Made by a program: the position numbers and the translations under genes. This document shows, one piece after another, positions 55,909-64,000 of a stretch of DNA of 64,000 bases. Position 1 is the stretch's first letter, and every line of letters begins with the position of its first letter. The DNA is from Vibrio panuliri (GTDB lineage: Bacteria > Pseudomonadota > Gammaproteobacteria > Enterobacterales > Vibrionaceae), in assembly GCF_009938205.1 (NCBI RefSeq), contig NZ_AP019654.1, positions 1,922,001-1,986,000 of the forward strand, read 5' to 3'. A model generated the notes under the pieces. The model saw nothing but the letters and a program-made list of their open reading frames with translations. It ran no database searches and was not told the origin of the DNA.

Positions 55909-56655
55909 CTAGCGAGATAAAATCTGACGCACGGCTTCGAGGTCTTCTGGCGTATCCACTCCCGCGGCTGGTGCTTCTTTAGCCACAGCAACATGAATTT
56001 TCTCACCATACCAAAGCACACGCAGTTGCTCTAAGCATTCAATCTTTTCTAACGCGCTTGGCGCCCAGTTGATGTAGGTATTGATAAAACCTGCACGGTA
56101 CGCGTAGATACCGATATGACGCAACAAGGGTTGGACAATACTCTTACCATTGGCAAAATTATCGCGATCCCAAGGAATCGTGGCACGACTAAAGTACATG
56201 GCATACCCGTCTTTATCCGTGAGTACTTTCACGGCATTCGGGTTAAACACTTCAGCTTCATCACTGATCTCAACCGCCAGCGTTGCCATCGGCGCTTGGC
56301 TGTTTGCCAAGTTATCCGCCACTTGCGAGATGATCGCCGGTGGGATTAATGGCTCATCGCCCTGTACGTTAACGATTATGTGGTCGTCCGGAATACCCAT
56401 AACCTTAACCACTTCAGCCAATCGCTCTGTACCTGACTCATGGTTAGGCGAAGTCATACAAACCGTGGCACCAAATGCTTGCGCCGCTTGCTCGACTCGC
56501 TGGTCATCCGTGGCGATAATCACATTGTCAGCGCCCGCTTGAAGCGCTTGCTCATACACCCACTGAATCATAGGTTTACCAGCAATATCTGCCAAAGGCT
56601 TACCCGGCAATCGAGTGGATTGATAACGCGCTGGAATGACAACCGTAAATGACAT
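55909..56655 (-). CDS. kdsB: 3-deoxy-manno-octulosonate cytidylyltransferase
   Basis: 248 residues. The nucleotidyltransferase signature is at the start, [17 protein letters not shown], followed by [12 protein letters not shown] and [12 protein letters not shown]. The enzyme makes CMP-KDO, the activated sugar for the lipopolysaccharide inner core. It overlaps the ycaR stop by one base and is the last gene of the comEC-msbA-lpxK-ycaR-kdsB block, transcribed leftward, as in enterics. Confidence 0.96.
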   Translation of the reverse strand: MSFTVVIPARYQSTRLPGKPLADIAGKPMIQWVYEQALQAGADNVIIATDDQRVEQAAQAFGATVCMTSPNHESGTERLAEVVKVMGIPDDHIIVNVQGDEPLIPPAIISQVADNLANSQAPMATLAVEISDEAEVFNPNAVKVLTDKDGYAMYFSRATIPWDRDNFANGKSIVQPLLRHIGIYAYRAGFINTYINWAPSALEKIECLEQLRVLWYGEKIHVAVAKEAPAAGVDTPEDLEAVRQILSR

Positions 56656-56834
56656 TATCTGCCCTCATCCATACTCATGGTGCGCGCTTCTTGTTCAAGC
56701 AGCACTGGAATACCTTCTTTAATTGGATAAGCAAGGCGGTCTGCCTTACAAATCAACTCTTGTTTGTCTTTATCATATGTCAGTTTGCTTTTGCACACTG
56801 GGCACGCGACGATTTCAAGCAGACGGTGATCCAT
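56655..56834 (-). CDS. ycaR: YcaR/Trm112-type small zinc-ribbon protein
   Basis: 59 residues, [18 protein letters not shown] to DEGR. CPVC (about 11-14) is one half of a zinc-ribbon; an [11 protein letters not shown] segment follows and contains the single later cysteine, so the second half is incomplete, as in YcaR proteins. Function unknown, but the gene is conserved between lpxK and kdsB. Its start overlaps lpxK by 20 bases and its stop overlaps kdsB. Confidence 0.9.
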   Translation of the reverse strand: MDHRLLEIVACPVCKSKLTYDKDKQELICKADRLAYPIKEGIPVLLEQEARTMSMDEGR

Positions 56835-57822
56835 AATTTTCCTTTGTTTGTTTGATTCGTTCTAAGATTCGATGCTCATCTTGTTGTGAAAAACTCGCAG
56901 ATACCGGTAGATACCACCAATTATCTTGCGCGTAGTCCGAACATTTCACCGCATCTTTTTCAGTCATGATTAAATGTGTACCACGAGCGGCAAGTTCCAC
57001 CAACTGCGATACTTGAAAATCTTGGTGATCAGCAAATCCTTGGCAATGAACTAAGTCAGCGCCTAGGTGCTCTAGAGTATGGAAGAATCGTGGCGGATGC
57101 CCAATTCCAGCCATTGCAACTAATGCTTTTAGTTGACTAACAGGTATCTGCTTACCCGTCTTAACATTCACTGCAAGGCTTGGCTGCAACGTCATCACCG
57201 CTTCACCACTGTGGGCATGGCCACCATTGGTAATAATAAAATCGACTTCGGCGAGTCTCTCGATTCCCTCACGCAGAGGACCTAGTGGAATGAGCTGTTG
57301 ATTACCAAAGCGACGTTTACCGTCCACCACCGCGAACTCGATGTCTCGCTCCAGGGCATAATGTTGTAAACCATCGTCAGTAATAATGATATCTACGCCC
57401 AAGGGTAATAACGCTTGCACCGCATTAGCCCGGACAGGGTCAACGGCCACTGGTGCATTGGTGCGCTTAAAAATCAGTTTGGGTTCATCACCACAATGAG
57501 ACGTGGTAGTGGTGTTATCCACGATCAACGGATAGCTTGGTGCTTTCGCGCCATAGCCTCGCGATACCACGCCAGGCGTAAAGCCCAGTTCTTGTAGCTT
57601 TTCCACCAACCAGATGACCACTGGGGTTTTACCATTACCACCGGCAGTAATGTTGCCGACGACAATCACTGGTACTGGAGCTCGATAGGTTGATTTATTA
57701 CCTTGTTGATAACCTTGGCGACGTGAACGACTGATTCGTCCAAATAACTTACTGAGTGGCCACAAAAGCGGCCACAATAGGTATTTTAACCAATGGTTCT
57801 CAAACCAGATTTTTTCCACCAC
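56815..57822 (-). CDS. lpxK: Tetraacyldisaccharide 4'-kinase LpxK
   Basis: 335 residues. N-terminal membrane-associated segment ([17 protein letters not shown]) followed by the P-loop [15 protein letters not shown] (about 55-69) and the [10 protein letters not shown] motif. LpxK phosphorylates the 4' position of the lipid A precursor on the inner leaflet. The ATG is two bases after the msbA stop, so the pair is coupled; MsbA then flips the finished product. Confidence 0.96.
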   Translation of the reverse strand: MVEKIWFENHWLKYLLWPLLWPLSKLFGRISRSRRQGYQQGNKSTYRAPVPVIVVGNITAGGNGKTPVVIWLVEKLQELGFTPGVVSRGYGAKAPSYPLIVDNTTTTSHCGDEPKLIFKRTNAPVAVDPVRANAVQALLPLGVDIIITDDGLQHYALERDIEFAVVDGKRRFGNQQLIPLGPLREGIERLAEVDFIITNGGHAHSGEAVMTLQPSLAVNVKTGKQIPVSQLKALVAMAGIGHPPRFFHTLEHLGADLVHCQGFADHQDFQVSQLVELAARGTHLIMTEKDAVKCSDYAQDNWWYLPVSASFSQQDEHRILERIKQTKENYGSPSA

Positions 57823-57824
57823 GA

Positions 57825-59576
57825 CTAGCTACCAAATTGAATGCGGTGCAACTGAGAGTACGCACCATCTTTCAGAGCGATAAGCTCCTGATGCGTGCCA
57901 CGTTCAATGATTTGACCTTCATCAACCACAAGAATTTGGCTCGCCTTTTCAATGGTGGACAGACGGTGAGCAATCACCAACACCGTTTTATTCTTCTGCA
58001 ACTCGTCCAACGCAGCTTGAATCGCTTTTTCTGACTCAGTATCAAGCGCCGAAGTTGCCTCATCCAAAATTAAGACAGGTGCATCACGAAGCAAAGCACG
58101 TGCAATTGCGATACGTTGACGCTGACCACCGGATAAGCTGGCACCATTTTCACCAATCAAGGTATCTAAGCCATCTTCCATGTTGTCGATGAAATCCATC
58201 GCATGTGCAAGACGGGCGGCACGTTCAATCTCCTCACGGGTATACTTCTCCGTCGCCGCATACGCGATGTTGTTGGCGATAGTGTCATTGAACAGGTGTA
58301 CATTTTGAGAAACCAAAGCAAAGTGACTGCGCAAGTTTGCAAGGGTGTAATCTCTTACATCATGTCCATCAAGAGAAATCGAGCCTGAATCGACATCGTA
58401 GAAACGAGTAAATAGATTAGCGATGGTACTCTTACCCGAGCCAGAGCGTCCCACCAAGGCAACGGTCTTACCTTGTGGAATAGTAAAGTTCACATTGGCA
58501 AGTGCTGGTTTTTCTTTACCTTCATAGGTAAATGTCACGTCTTTAACTTCAACCACACCACGAACGCTTGAACTCTCGAACTTACCAGAGTCTTGCTCTG
58601 TCTCAAGATCCATCAGTGCAAATAGGGTTTGGCTCGCAGCCATACCTCGTTGGAAGTCTGAAGTCACGTTGGTCAGCGCTTTAAGGGGACGCATCAAACC
58701 AAACATCGCAGAGAAAACCACCGTAAACGTACCCGGAGTCAATGTTTCGCGAATCGAGTCCACGCTGGCTAAGAACAGCACGGTCACCAGCGCAACTGAT
58801 GCAATCAATTGAATCACTGGGTTAGCAATAGCTTGAGCGGCAACCAGTTTCATCGACTGTTGACGCATCTTATTGCTCACCGAGTTAAAGCGCTCACGTT
58901 CAACATCTTGACCACCGTAACTCAACACAACCTTGTGTCCCTTAAGCATTTGCTCGGCAGATGAAGTCACATGCCCCATTGCATCTTGCATGTTGCGCGA
59001 CACTTTTCTAAAACGCTTAGAAACATAACTGATTGCCCATGCCACAATTGGCGCGACAACAAACAGTACCAATGAGAGTTCCCAGCTGTTCCAGAACATC
59101 AATGCCAACAAGCCAATAATGCTCGCACCTTCACGAACAATACTGACTAAAGCACGGCTTGTTGCGCCTGCAACCTGTTCTGAATCGTAGGTAATACGAG
59201 AAAGTAGCCCACCGGTTGACTCTTTATCGAAGTACGCCACGGGCATGTGCATAAACTGATTGAAAATGCTGCGACGCATTTCCATAACAACATTGCCAGA
59301 GACCCAACTCAAGCAGTAGGTCGAGACAAATCCACTTAATCCACGCACTATCATCATGCCGAAAATAATCATAGGCAGAATGCGCAAAAAGTTAGACTCC
59401 GCGTTACCAAACCCTTCATCCAGCAACGGTTTTAATAGTGATACCATGTAAGTATCAGCGACAGCATTAATAACAAGCGCGACAACAGCCACGGATAAAC
59501 CGAGTTTATAGACACGAATGTATACCCATAAACGTCGAAAGGTTTGCCACGTGGTTTCATCTTGATTAAGAGACAT
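57825..59576 (-). CDS. msbA: Lipid A export ATPase/permease MsbA
   Basis: 583 residues, the usual length of MsbA (582 in E. coli). Six membrane helices in the first ~320 residues, then Walker [10 protein letters not shown], signature [16 protein letters not shown], Walker [13 protein letters not shown] and the switch His of AHRLSTIE. It flips core-lipid A to the outer leaflet of the inner membrane. Gap to comEC is 33 bases; lpxK follows after two bases. Confidence 0.97.
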   Translation of the reverse strand: MSLNQDETTWQTFRRLWVYIRVYKLGLSVAVVALVINAVADTYMVSLLKPLLDEGFGNAESNFLRILPMIIFGMMIVRGLSGFVSTYCLSWVSGNVVMEMRRSIFNQFMHMPVAYFDKESTGGLLSRITYDSEQVAGATSRALVSIVREGASIIGLLALMFWNSWELSLVLFVVAPIVAWAISYVSKRFRKVSRNMQDAMGHVTSSAEQMLKGHKVVLSYGGQDVERERFNSVSNKMRQQSMKLVAAQAIANPVIQLIASVALVTVLFLASVDSIRETLTPGTFTVVFSAMFGLMRPLKALTNVTSDFQRGMAASQTLFALMDLETEQDSGKFESSSVRGVVEVKDVTFTYEGKEKPALANVNFTIPQGKTVALVGRSGSGKSTIANLFTRFYDVDSGSISLDGHDVRDYTLANLRSHFALVSQNVHLFNDTIANNIAYAATEKYTREEIERAARLAHAMDFIDNMEDGLDTLIGENGASLSGGQRQRIAIARALLRDAPVLILDEATSALDTESEKAIQAALDELQKNKTVLVIAHRLSTIEKASQILVVDEGQIIERGTHQELIALKDGAYSQLHRIQFGS

Positions 59577-59609
59577 AGAATTGCTTTATTCTTTTTTACA
59601 ATAATCTTT

Positions 59610-61871
59610 CTATTCTACTCGCTTACGCAGCATCTGCCTATACCAAGGCTCGCCTTTCACTGAGCGCATGGTGGTTATGTGTAAATTTTGCCCACCGCGG
59701 TCACTGGAGAACCGACCGTTCACCTGCCCTGCCTGACCGGTATCGAACCAAACGGCACCTTGTCGCAGATAGCGCTGGCGTACACTTTCGTTAGGTAAAT
59801 TCCAGCGACCACGAAACGCATTTGAAGCAATCGCGATATCGGCATCGACCGCAGAAACAAACTTGCTCATCGACGAAGTTTTACTGCCATGATGAGGAAC
59901 GATCACGACCTCACTGCGCAGCGCCTCAGGCTCTCTAACCAACATCCACTCTGCGATTGCTTCAATATCTCCGGTCAAAAGTACACTGCCTTTTTGCTCC
60001 GCAGATGAAATACGTACCACACATGAATGAGGGTTGTACGCTCGTCTCACCATTTGAGGTGGCCATAACACCTCAAAGGTTAATCCCTGCCAGTGCCAAT
60101 GCTCACCACGTATGCAAGGCAATACTGGCTGTGTTGCTCTCACGCGTTGCTGGCTGGTGATAAGCTTTGCATTCGGATAATACGCGAGTAACTCATCCAC
60201 CCCTCCCGCATGGTCACTATCAAAATGGCTGATAATAATCGTGTCTAAACTTAAACCTTGCGCATGCAAATAAGGCACAATCACACTTTGGGCATAGCTG
60301 CCTTTCGCCCATCGCATACCTGTGTCATACACCACTGCCTGTTGATTTTTCTCTATCACTACCGATAAACCATGCCCTACATCCAGTACAGTGAACCGCC
60401 ACCCGTCATTTCGCGACTGAGAAGCAAAGTGAAACAGTGTGACACACACTAGTAGCGACACTGTTTTGGGATTCAACAGTCGCCGTATTAGCCACAATGC
60501 CATCAATGCGGTCAGCAACTTCGTCATTGATAATGACATCGGCAGCCAAAAATGTTGGCTTGAAGGAAGAGCCATACTAAGCGGGGTTAAGCAGAAGTCA
60601 GCCAGGGCAAACATCGCATCGCCAACGAGAGGAAGGTAACTTAACGCAACGCCAGATAACGTAATAGGAATCACCACGTAACTAAACCAAGGTACAAATA
60701 ACGCGTTGTAGAAAAAACTCCCGAAACCAAAACCATGAAAAAGCAGCACGATAGCCGGAGCCATCAAGATAATCAGCCCCACTTGGATAAACAGTAATCG
60801 CTGCCAAGTTACGCGCCAATGCTGCGAGATAGAAAGCAAAAGAAACACCGCCGCGACTGCCAGAGCTGAAAGATAAAAACCACTCGAATAAGCCGCAAAC
60901 GGGTCAAAAGCCAACACTGCCGCCACCATCAGTAACCACTTATAGCGATAACTGGAGTGAACACCCAAGGCACGAAACAGCAGCAAAATCACTAGCAAGA
61001 CCAGTGCTCGCTGAGTCGGTATCGAAAAACCCGCTAACCACGCATACCCTGTGGCAAAAGCCAACGCGAGTAGCGGCGCTGCCCATATCCAACGCACACC
61101 TAAACGAAACAGGCAAAATGCCACCCACCAACCAAAGCCAAACGCAATCCCCACATGCAAACCTGAAATGGCAATAAGATGACTTAAGCCACTGTGCTGT
61201 AAACGTTGCCAATCAACCGCAGAAAGATAATGTCGCTCACCAAAACCTAATGCCAGCAATAACCCTTGTTGAGAAAGGTCGCGGGTTAACCATACGGCTT
61301 TATCAAATAACTTCTGCCTCAAAGAAGAGTGGCTGTGCACTCGCCATGAGTATTTCGTTTTAATTGACGCCCTGCCAACCACTCGCTGACCAATCGCATA
61401 CTTTTCTTGGTCAAATCCAACTTGATTGAGTGTGCCAATGATCGGCTTAAGTGACACCGTCGCCACCACGCGGTCACCTAACTCTAAGGATATGGGAGCG
61501 GTTAGGTAGATCCGCGGGCGATAAAGTGCGGAGATTTCTTCGCCATTAATTGATCTGACGACGGCTATCCCTTGAAAGCCATGACTTATTGGCTTAAAAA
61601 GGCTGTCAACTTCAGCAATTATGGTAGAATCCAATCCGGCGTTGAACAGGGTGTTCATTTGATGGTGGACTCGATTTCCGCTCACTGTAATGAATAGTAA
61701 AGCGACAATCAGCCCACACCCCCATCTTAGCCATCTAAACTTTAAGCAAAGCAAGAGCCAAACAAGGCAAGGAACTGACCAAAACCACTCTGGTATCGCG
61801 AACCAGTGGGGAGTGGTTATGATGAGTATTGCGAACGACGACAACGTCCAATAATTTACAAAGAGAGTCAT
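59610..61871 (-). CDS. comEC: ComEC/Rec2 DNA uptake channel protein
   Basis: 753 residues. N-terminal membrane and DUF4131-type part, a central Competence domain with many helices (about 200-470, including the LQHSGLSHLIAISGLH block), and a C-terminal beta-lactamase-like domain with HFDSDHAGGVD. ComEC carries single-stranded DNA through the inner membrane in natural transformation, consistent with the competence known in Vibrio. AAGGGGAT lies right before the ATG. It heads the comEC-msbA-lpxK operon. Confidence 0.93.
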   Translation of the reverse strand: MTLFVNYWTLSSFAILIITTPHWFAIPEWFWSVPCLVWLLLCLKFRWLRWGCGLIVALLFITVSGNRVHHQMNTLFNAGLDSTIIAEVDSLFKPISHGFQGIAVVRSINGEEISALYRPRIYLTAPISLELGDRVVATVSLKPIIGTLNQVGFDQEKYAIGQRVVGRASIKTKYSWRVHSHSSLRQKLFDKAVWLTRDLSQQGLLLALGFGERHYLSAVDWQRLQHSGLSHLIAISGLHVGIAFGFGWWVAFCLFRLGVRWIWAAPLLALAFATGYAWLAGFSIPTQRALVLLVILLLFRALGVHSSYRYKWLLMVAAVLAFDPFAAYSSGFYLSALAVAAVFLLLSISQHWRVTWQRLLFIQVGLIILMAPAIVLLFHGFGFGSFFYNALFVPWFSYVVIPITLSGVALSYLPLVGDAMFALADFCLTPLSMALPSSQHFWLPMSLSMTKLLTALMALWLIRRLLNPKTVSLLVCVTLFHFASQSRNDGWRFTVLDVGHGLSVVIEKNQQAVVYDTGMRWAKGSYAQSVIVPYLHAQGLSLDTIIISHFDSDHAGGVDELLAYYPNAKLITSQQRVRATQPVLPCIRGEHWHWQGLTFEVLWPPQMVRRAYNPHSCVVRISSAEQKGSVLLTGDIEAIAEWMLVREPEALRSEVVIVPHHGSKTSSMSKFVSAVDADIAIASNAFRGRWNLPNESVRQRYLRQGAVWFDTGQAGQVNGRFSSDRGGQNLHITTMRSVKGEPWYRQMLRKRVE

Positions 61872-61879
61872 ATCCCCTT

Positions 61880-62398
61880 ATGCCAAGAAAATTTATAAAA
61901 CGCTTTATGCCTGACCATGAGGTAATCAAACGTCAAAAGGCACTAAAGGTTTTTGGCAACGTGCTTTACAATCCAAACCTCTGGTGTTTAAACCGACGCT
62001 CAGCCGCCGGCGCCTTTGCAGTAGGTTTGTTTATGGCCTTTGTTCCACTACCTAGCCAGATGATTATGGCGGCTGGACTGGCGATTGTGTGCGGTGTAAA
62101 CCTACCACTTTCTGTCGCACTGGTTTGGGTTAGCAATCCAATCACTATGCCGGTGCTTTTTTACTTTGCCTACAAAGTGGGCGCTTGGGTTATGCATGTG
62201 CCCCCACAGCATTTCCATTTTGAACTCTCATGGGAGTTCATCTTGCACCAAATGAATACCATTGGTCCCCCATTCCTACTTGGCTGTATGATCTGCGGCG
62301 TCACATTAGCAATGGTAGGGTATTTCGGTATTAAAGGACTTTGGCGTTATTCGGTTGTTCGCAGTTGGCAACAACGACGCTCGCGTTTTTCACGATAA
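61880..62398 (+). CDS. DUF2062 membrane protein
   Basis: 172 residues from ATG 61880 (MPRKFIKRFMPDH). A basic N terminus is followed by three helices (about 45-70, 77-97, 125-150) and a basic C terminus. The DUF2062 pattern SAAGAFAVGLFMAFVPLPSQM and the NPITMPVLFYFAYKVG block are clear. Function unknown. Its start is eight bases from the comEC start on the other strand, so its own promoter must lie within comEC coding sequence. A longer frame from 61829 would overlap comEC and is disfavoured. Confidence 0.85.
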   Translation: MPRKFIKRFMPDHEVIKRQKALKVFGNVLYNPNLWCLNRRSAAGAFAVGLFMAFVPLPSQMIMAAGLAIVCGVNLPLSVALVWVSNPITMPVLFYFAYKVGAWVMHVPPQHFHFELSWEFILHQMNTIGPPFLLGCMICGVTLAMVGYFGIKGLWRYSVVRSWQQRRSRFSR

Positions 62399-62484
62399 TG
62401 GCTTGTCATCATTCACGCTAATGCGGTTGATGAAGTTATGTGTCCGCTCGCGAGATAACGTAAACAGCCTGAGCATCAAGCATT

Positions 62485-62510
62485 AAAAAAGGACCTTTCG
62501 GTCCTTTTTT
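62485..62510. terminator. Bidirectional terminator
   Basis: AAAAAAGGACC/GGTCCTTTTTT with TTTC loop; serves the DUF2062 gene and the convergent lolE. Confidence 0.92.
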
Positions 62511-62530
62511 ATTTGCCTAAGCATAGAGTA

Positions 62531-63775
62531 CTACTTCGCGCTCAACACCGCTGCGGGGTTTAACTGACTCGCTCGTGAGGCTGGATACCAAGTTGCCAGC
62601 AAACTCAAGACGATTGCCGTCACCGACACCAGTAGAACGTCCGAGAACACCACTTGAGATGGCAGAAAATCGACAAAATAGATGTCACCAGAAAGAAACT
62701 GATGGTCGAGCAGCTTCTCTAGCCCTTTAATCAAACTGGTTAAGTTCAATGCCACCAGCACGCCAATCACACTTCCGGCTAAACTGCCGAACACGCCAGA
62801 AAAGACGCCTTGCCAAACAAAAATTCGCTTAACCAGACCATCTGTCGCACCCATCGTACGTAAAATTGCAATCTCCGCCGCACGGTCTTTTACCGCCATC
62901 ATCAATGTCGAGACAATGTTAAAGCTTGCCACACCAATAACTAACACCATCACCAAGTACATAATGGTGCGCACTAACTGAATATCTCGGTACAAAAAGC
63001 CATACTTTTGCTGCCAACTGCGCAAATACACATACTCGTTTAGTGTGTTGCCGACTTCCCGCACGATTTGGCGTGCATCAAGCACATCACTCACTTTAAC
63101 CGCCACGCCTGTGACGCCATCACCCAATTTGGCATAGGCTTGCGCGTCTTGAAGTGGCACTAACGCCAAATTGTGATCAATTTGCCCGTTTAACTTGAGC
63201 AGTCCCGCGACTTGCACACGTACCCTTTTTGGCGTTTGCACTTGGCGAGTGTTGCCCGCAGAGGGGATCATCAACGTCAAGTAATCCCCCTGTTTGACGT
63301 TAAGCAAATCAGCCACGCCTTGACCAAGAATGACTTGTTTTTCACCAGCACGAAAATGCTGCCAACTGTCCCCATCAATAAACTGCGCAAGGTTAGACAC
63401 CGAGGACTCTTTGCTTGGGTCGACACCCTTCACTTCAATCGCTTTTAGTTGTTGCCCGCGCTCCGCCAGTGCGGTTAACTTAATGTACGGCGCTGCCGCT
63501 TCAATCTTAGGATGTTGTTCAACCTGCTCAACAATGCCTTGCCAGTTTTGAATCGGTCCACGAACCCCTTCAAACTCGCCGTGAGCGATCACTGACAATA
63601 CGCGGTCTTTCAGTTCGCGCTCAAAGCCATTCATCGCCGACAAACCGATGATGATCACTGCAACACCAACCGCAATGCCAATGGTTGATGACAATGAAAT
63701 AAACGACACCATCTTGTTTCGCTGCTTCGCGCGACTAAATCGTCCACCAATAAAAAGTGAAAGTGATGAAAACAC
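62531..63775 (-). CDS. lolE: Lipoprotein-releasing system permease LolE
   Basis: 414 residues from GTG 63775, which overlaps the lolD stop. One N-terminal helix, a periplasmic MacB-like domain, and three C-terminal helices with the conserved AAEIAILRTMGATDGLV loop. LolE with LolC and LolD ejects outer-membrane lipoproteins from the inner membrane to LolA. This is the housekeeping exporter, distinct from the LolD/LolE-like pair at 22097-24048. A strong convergent terminator follows its stop. Confidence 0.92.
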   Translation of the reverse strand: MFSSLSLFIGGRFSRAKQRNKMVSFISLSSTIGIAVGVAVIIIGLSAMNGFERELKDRVLSVIAHGEFEGVRGPIQNWQGIVEQVEQHPKIEAAAPYIKLTALAERGQQLKAIEVKGVDPSKESSVSNLAQFIDGDSWQHFRAGEKQVILGQGVADLLNVKQGDYLTLMIPSAGNTRQVQTPKRVRVQVAGLLKLNGQIDHNLALVPLQDAQAYAKLGDGVTGVAVKVSDVLDARQIVREVGNTLNEYVYLRSWQQKYGFLYRDIQLVRTIMYLVMVLVIGVASFNIVSTLMMAVKDRAAEIAILRTMGATDGLVKRIFVWQGVFSGVFGSLAGSVIGVLVALNLTSLIKGLEKLLDHQFLSGDIYFVDFLPSQVVFSDVLLVSVTAIVLSLLATWYPASRASQLNPAAVLSAK

Positions 63776-64000
63776 TAAGCCTCCTCCACGTTCACTAACA
63801 AGCCATCTTGCATGTGTAACTGACGGTCCATTTTTGCCGCAAGTTCACCATCATGGGTGACCACCAAGAAAGCCGTACCTGATTCGCGGTTAAGCTCACG
63901 CATCAAATCGTATATCGCCAATGCGGTTTTATGATCAAGGTTACCCGTTGGTTCGTCGGCCAGCACCAAATCTGGGCTATTGACTAGAGCACGAGCGATT
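63775..64000 (-). CDS. lolD: Lipoprotein-releasing system ATPase LolD, C-terminal part (cut by window edge)
   Basis: The visible 74 codons run from [17 protein letters not shown], carrying the end of the signature motif and Walker B, through [15 protein letters not shown] to the switch [11 protein letters not shown] and the C terminus. The gene continues past the right edge, where Walker A would be. It powers LolC and LolE. Its stop codon overlaps the lolE GTG by one base, so lolE is translationally coupled. Confidence 0.92.
   Translation of the reverse strand, partial: IARALVNSPDLVLADEPTGNLDHKTALAIYDLMRELNRESGTAFLVVTHDGELAAKMDRQLHMQDGLLVNVEEA

Noticed and set aside
1-64000. CRISPR arrays, tRNA or rRNA genes, insertion sequences, prophage
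   Set aside because: No regularly spaced repeats, no transposase or integrase frame and no RNA gene seen by reading.

Overview
The window is a chromosomal segment of a marine gammaproteobacterium, almost certainly a Vibrio or close Vibrionaceae relative. The basis is the gene content and order: the comEC-msbA-lpxK-ycaR-kdsB block, napFDABC with a TIGR02808-type peptide and divergent narQP, and a basic amino-acid ABC transporter / DUF3360 / pflB / lpxR-like / pflA run. Base composition is moderate and fairly uniform. I see no insertion sequence, integrase, CRISPR array, rRNA or tRNA. The window is cut inside hrpA at the left edge and inside lolD at the right edge.

Layout. 1-7.7 kb: hrpA (partial), a two-part outer-membrane barrel protein, a small acidic protein, a PhoD-like phosphatase, a TerB-like protein, a DEDD exonuclease and a CHASE-GGDEF diguanylate cyclase. 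7.9-13.5 kb: a chaperone module of a membrane-anchored coiled-coil DUF2760 protein, an Hsp70 homologue and a long Hsp70-DUF3731 homologue, preceded by a good heat-shock (sigma-32) promoter candidate. 13.6-17.2 kb: a secreted Cys/His-rich protein with a DsbA-like oxidase, a 3-methyladenine glycosylase, a lipoprotein hydrolase and a VOC protein. 17.5-18.3 kb: DUF4177-YidD-TM2 trio. 18.6-21.1 kb: yajD and the pseudouridine catabolic pair psuK-psuG, whose promoter carries a PurR-like operator over its -35 and a CRP-like site about 60 bp upstream of the predicted start. 21.4-27.9 kb: a tight seven-gene operon with a periplasmic protein, a LolD/LolE-like ABC exporter, a LolA-like protein, an outer-membrane barrel and a LytS/LytTR two-component pair. 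I consider this the most interesting uncharacterised system here.

28.2-33.0 kb: a secreted purple-acid-phosphatase-like enzyme and a HisPJQM-type basic amino-acid transporter. 33.6-39.8 kb: an anaerobic block with DUF3360 (where focA would be in enterics), pflB, an LpxR-type lipid A deacylase and pflA. 39.9-43.3 kb: a choloylglycine-hydrolase-like enzyme, an orphan CbiM-like permease, yfbU and an OmpV-family porin-like protein. 43.6-48.6 kb: the stationary-phase/starvation trio prkA (yeaG)-yeaH-spoVR (ycgB). 48.6-55.8 kb: narP-narQ divergent from napFDABC plus a 45-residue membrane peptide, with NarP-like and FNR-like sites between them. 55.9-64 kb: the lipid A/KDO envelope block kdsB-ycaR-lpxK-msbA-comEC, a divergent DUF2062 gene and lolE-lolD.

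Two themes connect much of the window: envelope biogenesis and remodelling (MsbA, LpxK, KdsB, LolDE, LpxR, PagL-like domain, the LolDE/LolA-like operon, YidD) and anaerobic respiration or fermentation (Pfl, Nap, NarPQ, FNR-like boxes). Start codons were often moved inward from the longest reading frame when a ribosome binding site and signal peptide or family length supported it; each case is stated. All regulatory sites are read by eye and are candidates.
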